Below, piece after piece: positions 58,647-64,000 of a stretch of 64,000 nucleotides of DNA (position 1 is the stretch's first letter; the number at the start of each line of letters is the position of its first letter). The position numbers were made by a program, and so were the translations under genes. Under the pieces are notes generated by a model. That model worked only from the letters and a program-made list of their open reading frames with translations. It was not told the origin of the DNA and made no database searches. Origin of the DNA: Streptomyces griseocarneus (GTDB lineage Bacteria > Actinomycetota > Actinomycetes > Streptomycetales > Streptomycetaceae); the NCBI GenBank assembly GCA_003674045.1, contig PENC01000023.1, forward strand, positions 1-64,000, in the 5' to 3' direction.

Positions 58647-59105
58647 TCAGACCGCGCCTTCGGTGGTCCAGCCCGGGACCTGGAAGCGGGTGGTCAGGTG
58701 GGCGCTGTCGACCTCTTCGCCGCAGCAGCGGCAGACCACCACGGAGTCGAGGTCGGCACCGCAGGAGTGCTCCAGGACGGTCGGCGGCATCTCCGCCAGG
58801 TGCCGGTCGCCCCACCGCATCAGCATCAGCAGGACGGGCCGGAGATCCTCGCCGGAGGCCGTGGGGCAGTACTCGAAGCGGGCGGGCCGCTCCTGGTAGG
58901 CGACCTTCTCCAGGACCCCGGCCTCGACCAGGCGGCGCAGCCGGGAGGAGAGGATGTCGCGCGGCGCGCCCGTGTTGCGCGCGATCGCGTCGAAGCGCCG
59001 CACGCCGAAGAAGACCTCGCGCAGCACCAGCAGGGAGTACTTCTCGCCGACCACGCCGAGTGCGTCGGCGATCGAACATGGGCGCGCTGTCGTCATGCGA
59101 CTCAT
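58647..59105 (-). CDS. HxlR/MarR-like winged-helix regulator
   Basis: 152 residues. The HxlR winged helix is clear: CSIADALGVVGEKYSLLVLR near the N-terminus with the HxlR Cys, FDAIARNTGAPRDILSSRLR as the recognition region, and VAYQERPARFEYCPTASGED as the wing. A C-terminal extension with Cys residues (CGADLDSVVVCRCCGEEV) may bind a metal or sense redox state. It is convergent with the SDR and followed (minus strand) by a TetR gene; the target is unclear. Confidence 0.9.
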   Translation of the reverse strand: MSRMTTARPCSIADALGVVGEKYSLLVLREVFFGVRRFDAIARNTGAPRDILSSRLRRLVEAGVLEKVAYQERPARFEYCPTASGEDLRPVLLMLMRWGDRHLAEMPPTVLEHSCGADLDSVVVCRCCGEEVDSAHLTTRFQVPGWTTEGAV

Positions 59106-59184
59106 CGTAAAGCAGGGGGATTTGCTTCCCCAACCCGCCGTCGAACAGGGCGAATACGGCCCTCCCGTGGTTTTGCGGCCGGTT

Positions 59185-59820
59185 CTACGGCCGGGCGGCC
59201 CGGATGAGCTGGCGCAGCGCGCCGAGGTAGACCTCGTGATCGGTCATACCGGGAAGGATCACGTCCATGTTTCCGGTCAGCACCGGGAAGCGCTCGGGGT
59301 CGAGTGCCGCGAGCGCGGTGCGGGTGGTGGTGACGGTGCTCCCGGGGTTCCGGTGGTCCACGAAGGTGGCGCTGCCCAGGGTGAGCAGATACATCCGCCG
59401 GTACGTGCGGAACGCCTCCTCGGCGGTCATCCCGGCGGCGATGCTGTCCGCGAGCGCGGGCTCCACCAGCCGGGCGAGCAGCTGCGGGCCGAGCCAGGGC
59501 CGTGCCCCGCGCAGCGCGACGAGCCCGGGGTGGGCGACCAGCAGCTCGTACAGGGCGGTGAAACGGGCCTCGGTGGCCTGCGCCCAGCCGGTGCCCGGCG
59601 GGATCTCCGGCAGCTCGGCGGCGAGGTGGTCGGTGCACAGGTCGAGCAGGCCGCCCAGGTCGGTGCAGCGGCGGTGGATCGTCGCGTGGGACACGCCCAG
59701 GCGCTCCGCGAGCGAGCGGAAGCTCAGGGCCTCGGGGCCCGCCTCGTCGAGGATCGACAAGGCGGTGCGGGCGATGCGCTCGGGGGTTGCCCGGGACAGG
59801 GAAGGAGATTGCCTCGGCAT
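59185..59820 (-). CDS. TetR-family regulator
   Basis: 211 residues from the ATG at 59820 (an in-frame GTG at 59829 adds three residues and would overlap the operator). The HTH is LSFRSLAERLGVSHATIHRR near 35-54. The C-terminal domain resembles TetR_C_11-type ligand pockets (AHPGLVALRGARPWLGPQLL). It is divergent from the PLP-dependent dehydratase with a strong palindrome between them, so it probably represses both genes. Confidence 0.9.
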   Translation of the reverse strand: MPRQSPSLSRATPERIARTALSILDEAGPEALSFRSLAERLGVSHATIHRRCTDLGGLLDLCTDHLAAELPEIPPGTGWAQATEARFTALYELLVAHPGLVALRGARPWLGPQLLARLVEPALADSIAAGMTAEEAFRTYRRMYLLTLGSATFVDHRNPGSTVTTTRTALAALDPERFPVLTGNMDVILPGMTDHEVYLGALRQLIRAARP

Positions 59821-59822
59821 GT

Positions 59823-59847
59823 GATACACCGTATCGTACGCTGTATC
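59823..59847. promoter_or_regulatory. 25-bp palindromic TetR operator
   Basis: GATACACCGTA-TCG-TACGCTGTATC. The arms match at 10 of 11 positions. It starts 3 bases upstream of the TetR ATG and lies 60 bases before the dehydratase GTG, covering the divergent promoter. The regulator is inferred to be the adjacent TetR. Confidence 0.8.
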
Positions 59848-59907
59848 GAACGGTGCGGACCTCGACGGCCGGCACCGTGATCCGATGCCTGATCAAGGAG
59901 GCCCCCC

Positions 59908-60882
59908 GTGCACCGCCTCACGTACGGCGACGTCGAGCAGGCCGCCGAGCGGACCGCAGGCCACGTCCGTCCGGTCGCCGTCGTCCCCGCCGACGCGCCC
60001 TCCGCCTCCGGGGATTTCGAGCTGTGGCTGGCCCTGGAGTTCATGCAGCACACCGGGTCCTTCAAGGCACGCGGTGCCCATAACTTCCTCGCCGCGCACC
60101 GCGAGGCGGGCACGCTGCCCGCGGCGGGCGTCACCATCGCCTCCGGCGGCAACGCCGGGCTGGCCTGCGCCTGGGCGGCCCGGGAGCAGGGCGTCACGGC
60201 GACGGTCTTCCTGCCCGCCACCGCCCCGGACGTCAAGGTCGCCAGGCTGCGCGGCCTCGGCGCGGACGTCCGCCTCGTCGGCAGCGAGTACGCCGAGGCC
60301 CTCGCCGCCTGCCAGGAGTTCGCGGCCGCCACGGGCGCGCTGGCCAGCCACGCCTACGACCACCCGCTGATCGCCGCGGGCGCGGGCACCCTGCTGGAGG
60401 AGATCGTGGAGCGCGTGCCCGGCCTCGACACGGTCGTCGTGGCGGTGGGCGGCGGCGGGCTGTTCGCCGGGGTCGCCACGGCCGCCCGGCACCACGGAGT
60501 GCGCACCGTCGCGGTCGAGCCCGAGAACTGCCGCGCGCTCCACGCCGCGCTGAAGGCGGGCGAGGTCGTCGACGTACCGGTCGACTCCGTCGCCGCCGAC
60601 GCGCTCGGCGCGCGGCGCGTCTCCGCGACGGCGCTCGCCGTCGCGCAGGGGAGCGGCGTGACGTCCGTCCTGGTCCCGGACGCGGCGATCGTCGGCGCGC
60701 GGCGTGCGCTGTGGGACGAGCGGCGTGTCGCGGTCGAGCATGCGGGTGCCGCGGCGTTCGCCGCGCTTGCCGGGCCGGATGCGGCGTATGTGCCGGCTGC
60801 GGGGGAGAGGGTTGCCGTGGTGTTGTGCGGGGCGAATACGGATCCGGGGGATCTGGTGGGCGCCCACCGGGGTGCCTCTTGA
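59908..60882 (+). CDS. Threonine/serine dehydratase-like PLP enzyme
   Basis: 324 residues of the fold-type II PLP (tryptophan synthase beta) family. The PLP lysine is in TGSFKARGAHNF near 49, the phosphate loop is SGGNAGLACAWAA near 78, and the Gly-rich VVAVGGGGLFAGVATAA lies near 178. It lacks the ACT regulatory domain of biosynthetic IlvA, so it is more like catabolic threonine dehydratase or serine racemase. Divergent from the TetR with a shared operator, it is likely induced by a ligand of that regulator. Confidence 0.88.
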   Translation: MHRLTYGDVEQAAERTAGHVRPVAVVPADAPSASGDFELWLALEFMQHTGSFKARGAHNFLAAHREAGTLPAAGVTIASGGNAGLACAWAAREQGVTATVFLPATAPDVKVARLRGLGADVRLVGSEYAEALAACQEFAAATGALASHAYDHPLIAAGAGTLLEEIVERVPGLDTVVVAVGGGGLFAGVATAARHHGVRTVAVEPENCRALHAALKAGEVVDVPVDSVAADALGARRVSATALAVAQGSGVTSVLVPDAAIVGARRALWDERRVAVEHAGAAAFAALAGPDAAYVPAAGERVAVVLCGANTDPGDLVGAHRGAS

Positions 60883-60989
60883 GGTTCGCCGCCGGGTTCG
60901 CCTACTGGCTCGGTGCGTGATGTCGTCCAGCGACTGCGGGCCGGTGGGGGCCGGCCGCGCCCACGCGGCGGAGCCGCACGATGTCACAG

Positions 60990-61017
60990 CCCCGCGCCCC
61001 TATATCGGGGCGCGGGG
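60990..61017. terminator. Strong hairpin terminator between convergent genes
   Basis: CCCCGCGCCCC-TATATC-GGGGCGCGGGG, an 11-bp perfect stem. It sits between the convergent dehydratase (ends 60882) and protease (ends 61024). Its left flank repeats, inverted, the sequence after the hyc-like operon. Confidence 0.9.
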
Positions 61018-61023
61018 TGGTTC

Positions 61024-61914
61024 TCAGAGGTGCTGCGCCCTGTCGTGGACCTCGCGGGCCGGGGTGTTCAGGACCGGGCCGAACATGGCCGTGCTGTTGT
61101 CCAGCGCGTCACCATGGCTGTTGACCGACACCAGAGTGCCCAGGCCCGTCTTCGCGTCGAAGTCCGCCAGCCACGGGCCGCCGCTCGCGCCGCCCGTCAT
61201 GTCGCACGGCACCCGCCACTCGTCACCGGGCGCGGCCGTGGCCGTACCCGCGCAGTAGAGCAGGCTCTCGCCGCGCTGCGGGCGTGTCGCCGGGTAGCCG
61301 AACGCGGTCACCGTGCCGCCCGACTTCCGGTCGAACGCCACCTGCTGGCCGCCCACCACGTCCGTCAGCCGCTGGCCCTTGACCGCGTCGACGGTGAGCG
61401 CCGCGATGTCGTTCACCGACTCCTCCGCCCACGAGGACGGCGTGACCGTGGCGCGTACCGGGAAGACCCCGTACGGCGTCTGCGCCTTCTCGCTGTAACC
61501 GGGCACGAAGACCATGGTGAAGTTCGTGTTCACCGGGGACGCGCCACGGCGCACGCAGTGGGCCGCGGCCAGGACGACGGAGCGGTTCCCGCTCTTCACG
61601 GACGTGGCCGTGCACCAGGTGTCCGCGCCACTGGCGTTGACGAAGAACAGACGGCCCACGGTCTTCACCGGCGCGCCCTTCCACTCCTTGGTCATCGGCC
61701 CGGTCGGGCCCAGATCCACGCTCCGGCTGACCTCCCGCATGCGTGCCGTGGTCCAGTACGCCAGCGCGTCCGTGCGCTCCTGTGGCGTGTACGTCACCTC
61801 GGCGGTGGTGGAAACGGCGGCGGCCACCGCCGGGGCGGGCGCCGCCCCCACCGCGACGACGGCCGAGGCGAGGGCGACGGCGGACAGCCGCCCGAACAGT
61901 CTGGAAAGGCGCAT
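61024..61914 (-). CDS. Secreted trypsin-like serine protease
   Basis: 296 residues from ATG 61914 (GAGGAG upstream). A signal peptide (LFGRLSAVALASAVVAVGAA) is followed by a pro-segment. The catalytic triad reads His in VVLAAAHCVRRG near 121, Asp in SVNDIAALTVD near 172 and Ser in GGASGGPW near 247, with a CTATS/AAHC Cys pair. It is of the V8/glutamyl-endopeptidase-like type common in streptomycetes. Extracellular. It is the left neighbour of the LanKC-like gene but is divergent from it. Confidence 0.92.
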   Translation of the reverse strand: MRLSRLFGRLSAVALASAVVAVGAAPAPAVAAAVSTTAEVTYTPQERTDALAYWTTARMREVSRSVDLGPTGPMTKEWKGAPVKTVGRLFFVNASGADTWCTATSVKSGNRSVVLAAAHCVRRGASPVNTNFTMVFVPGYSEKAQTPYGVFPVRATVTPSSWAEESVNDIAALTVDAVKGQRLTDVVGGQQVAFDRKSGGTVTAFGYPATRPQRGESLLYCAGTATAAPGDEWRVPCDMTGGASGGPWLADFDAKTGLGTLVSVNSHGDALDNSTAMFGPVLNTPAREVHDRAQHL

Positions 61915-62187
61915 GGTTCTCCTCAACGGCAAAGGTCATGGCAAAAGCGGAATGAGCTGATCTGCCGGGCTGGGAGACGGTCCGTCAGGTGTCGCGGTTC
62001 CGTTTCGGGCGTGGCGCGTACGCGAGTTCCGCGCGTGCGGCACGTACGCGACAGCGCATACGGGACGGACACGGAACGGCCCGGAGCCCACGGCCCGGCC
62101 GGGCTCCCGCCGCGCGCCCCCGGCGGCCTGCCAACCGGCCGGTACACACCCTCGCCCCGCGCCCCCCGGCGGTGCCATCATCGTTCC

Positions 62188-64000
62188 GTGGCGGCACCGA
62201 GCTATCAGGCGATCACACTGCGGGTGCTGGGGGACAGCGGCTCCGACTGGACCCTCCGCGACGGCGAGTCCTGGTGCATGGTCACCCCGCCCGGCCACGT
62301 GCGCCGCCGGCAAGGCTGGAAGCTGCACCTGTCCGCCACCCCCGCCTCCTCGCCCCACGTACTGGAGCGCGCGGCCGCGGTCCTGGTGACGCACGCGTGC
62401 GCCTTCAAGTTCGCCGCCTCGCCGCTGCGTACCGCCGAACTCACCTCCGCACGTGCGCCCCGTGCCCGGTCGGGCAAGTTCCTCACCGCCTATCCCGACA
62501 ACGACGATCACCTCAGGCTGCTCGCCGAGGAACTCCACCGGGCCACCCGCGGACTCGCCGGGCCCGCGATCCTGTCGGACCGCCGCTACCGGCCCGGGAG
62601 CCTGGTCCACTACCGCTACGGCTCCTTCGCCCGGCCCCGCGAGCTCAACGACCGGGGCTTCTACGAGGGACGGCTGCGCACCCCCGACGGCGATGACGTC
62701 CCCGATGTGCGCAACCCCTGGTTCTCACCGCCCCCGTGGGCCGCGCCGCCGCTCGGCCCGGCCCCTGCCGTCGCGCCCGGCCGCGCGTTCGGCGATCCCG
62801 TCCTGCTCGTCGACCGCTACCTCGTCGGGGCGGCCGTCCGGCACGCCAACAGCGGTGGCGTCTACCGGGCACGTGACCGCTGGACCGGCGAGGACGTCCT
62901 GCTCAGGGAGGCCCGCCCGCACGTCGGCACCGGCCCCGGCGGCGAGGACGCGCGGGACCGGCTGCGCCACGAGGCCGCGGCACTGACCCGGCTCGCGCAC
63001 CACGGCCTCGCCTCCGCCGTGCGCGACGTCTTCGAGACGGAAGGGACAGAGGGGACGGAAGGGCACGTCTTCCTCGTCACGGACCTCGTCGACGGCAAGC
63101 CCCTGCGGCGGTGGGCCGCGGAACGCGCGCGGCGCGACACCGGCCGCATGCCCGTGCTCGTGGCGTGGCGCCTCGCGCGCCGCCTCACCCGGCTGCTCGG
63201 TGATGTGCACGCCGCCGGTTTCGTCGTACGCGGCCTCACCCCCGGTGACATCGTCGTCAGGCCCGACGGCACCCCCGTCCTCGTCGGCCTGGCACACGCG
63301 GTACGCGCCGACGGCACCGCGTACGTCGCGGGCGTCCCCGGCTTCACCGCGCCCGAATACCTCGACGGACCCGGCCGGGACGGTGACGCGCCCCTGCCCG
63401 CGCCCGGGCCCGAAGCGGACTGCTACAGCCTCGGCGTGACCCTCCTCCACACCGTCACCGGCATCCGGCCCGTGCTCGTTCCCGACACACCGCCCTGCCG
63501 CTCCGCGGGCGACCGCCTCGCCGCTCTCGTCGACGCGGCGGCACCGGCCTTCCCCGCGCTCCGCGCGCTCGCCCCCCTCGTCCTCGGGCTCACCGCGGAC
63601 GGCCCCTCCCGCTGGCCGCTCGACAAGGCCGCGGCCTTCCTGCGCGCCGAACCCGCCGGACGGGCCGCGTCCGCGGGCCCCACCCTGCCACGTCACGACC
63701 TCGAACGGCTGATCGCCGACGGCCTCGACCACCTGGCGGCCACCGCCGAACCCGCCGCGGAATACCTCTGGCCGACACCCCGTGACCTGCCGCACGGCGA
63801 CCCCTGCAACGTCCGGCAAGGCGCCGCGGGCGTGCTCGCCGCGCTCGACCGCGCCGCGCGCTCCGGCGAGACCCGCGCCGAACCCCTCCTGCGCACCGCC
63901 GCCTACTGGCTGGACGAACGCCTCACCCTGCCCAGCCGCATCCTCCCCGGCCTCCACTCCGGCCGCTCGGGCGCCGTCTGGGCGCTCCACGACGCCGCCC
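62188..64000 (+). CDS. Class III lanthionine synthetase (LanKC-like), 5' part, with degenerate kinase
   Basis: 604 codons from GTG 62188, open to the window end. The N-terminal lyase-like region has WKLHLSATPASSPHVLERAA, CAFKFAASPLRTAEL and DRRYRPGSLVHYRYGSF, then a WFSPPPWAAPP linker typical of LanKC. The kinase domain (about 210-470) is degraded: the VAxK Lys is Arg (VLLREA), the HRD loop reads VRGLTPGDIVV and the DFG site reads VGLAHA. A LanC-like cyclase begins near 520 (NVRQGAAGVLAALDRAA, then GLHSGRSGAVWALHDAA). It would dehydrate and cyclise a precursor lying to the right, if functional. Confidence 0.85.
   Translation, partial: MAAPSYQAITLRVLGDSGSDWTLRDGESWCMVTPPGHVRRRQGWKLHLSATPASSPHVLERAAAVLVTHACAFKFAASPLRTAELTSARAPRARSGKFLTAYPDNDDHLRLLAEELHRATRGLAGPAILSDRRYRPGSLVHYRYGSFARPRELNDRGFYEGRLRTPDGDDVPDVRNPWFSPPPWAAPPLGPAPAVAPGRAFGDPVLLVDRYLVGAAVRHANSGGVYRARDRWTGEDVLLREARPHVGTGPGGEDARDRLRHEAAALTRLAHHGLASAVRDVFETEGTEGTEGHVFLVTDLVDGKPLRRWAAERARRDTGRMPVLVAWRLARRLTRLLGDVHAAGFVVRGLTPGDIVVRPDGTPVLVGLAHAVRADGTAYVAGVPGFTAPEYLDGPGRDGDAPLPAPGPEADCYSLGVTLLHTVTGIRPVLVPDTPPCRSAGDRLAALVDAAAPAFPALRALAPLVLGLTADGPSRWPLDKAAAFLRAEPAGRAASAGPTLPRHDLERLIADGLDHLAATAEPAAEYLWPTPRDLPHGDPCNVRQGAAGVLAALDRAARSGETRAEPLLRTAAYWLDERLTLPSRILPGLHSGRSGAVWALHDAA

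Overview
The window is high-GC chromosomal DNA from an actinomycete, almost certainly a Streptomyces. Support for this: overlapping ATGA/GTGA gene junctions, frequent GTG starts, a two-domain geosmin synthase, SARP, MmyB-type and SpoIIE-type regulators, and a short terminator-like repeat (GCGCCCC/GGGGCGC) that recurs through the window. No rRNA or tRNA gene was recognised.

Left part (1 to about 11.5 kb): a worn accessory region. It holds fragments of IS5-family and IS256-family transposases, a frameshifted AraC regulator, a frameshifted relaxase tail and one orphan type I-E-like CRISPR repeat. Intact genes lie among them: a TetR regulator divergent from an NAD-dependent epimerase with a duplicated operator, an ASCH protein, three small secreted proteins (two are tandem paralogues), a second epimerase, a GNAT and an M20 amidohydrolase.

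Central part (11.6 to 33.8 kb): a RiPP gene cluster of the azole/dehydroamino-acid (TOMM, thiopeptide-related) type. A 58-residue precursor with a Ser/Thr/Cys core stands alone on the plus strand. Facing it is a tightly packed minus-strand operon. In transcription order it encodes a SARP regulator, an E1-like leader-binding protein fused to a degenerate YcaO half, YcaO-2, a two-domain SagB-type azoline dehydrogenase, a LanB glutamylation enzyme, a SpaB_C-type protein, an M50 protease with a PqqD-like N-terminus, an ABC ATPase, a 34-codon ORF, an ABC permease and YcaO-1. Divergent from the SARP are an XRE/MmyB regulator and a ferredoxin, ferredoxin reductase and P450 set, followed by a convergent WS/DGAT-like acyltransferase. 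Only one SpaB_C-type protein is present. That favours a linear or otherwise non-pyridine product (goadsporin-like logic) over a classical thiopeptide, with possible oxidation and acylation added.

Right part (34 to 64 kb): geosmin synthase; small hypothetical proteins; a lipoprotein/sensor-kinase pair with no response regulator beside it; a cupredoxin; an S33 peptidase lipoprotein; a DUF4142 protein; a PAS/GAF/SpoIIE phosphatase/anti-sigma protein; two overlapping ATP-grasp ligases; an amidase; a six-gene membrane-bound Hyc/Hyf-like operon without visible NiFe ligands; an atypical SDR with a zinc ribbon; HxlR and TetR regulators; a threonine/serine dehydratase-like PLP enzyme; a secreted trypsin-like protease; and the first 604 codons of a class III LanKC-like lanthionine synthetase with a degenerate kinase domain, cut by the window end. 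The LanKC suggests a second RiPP locus continues to the right.
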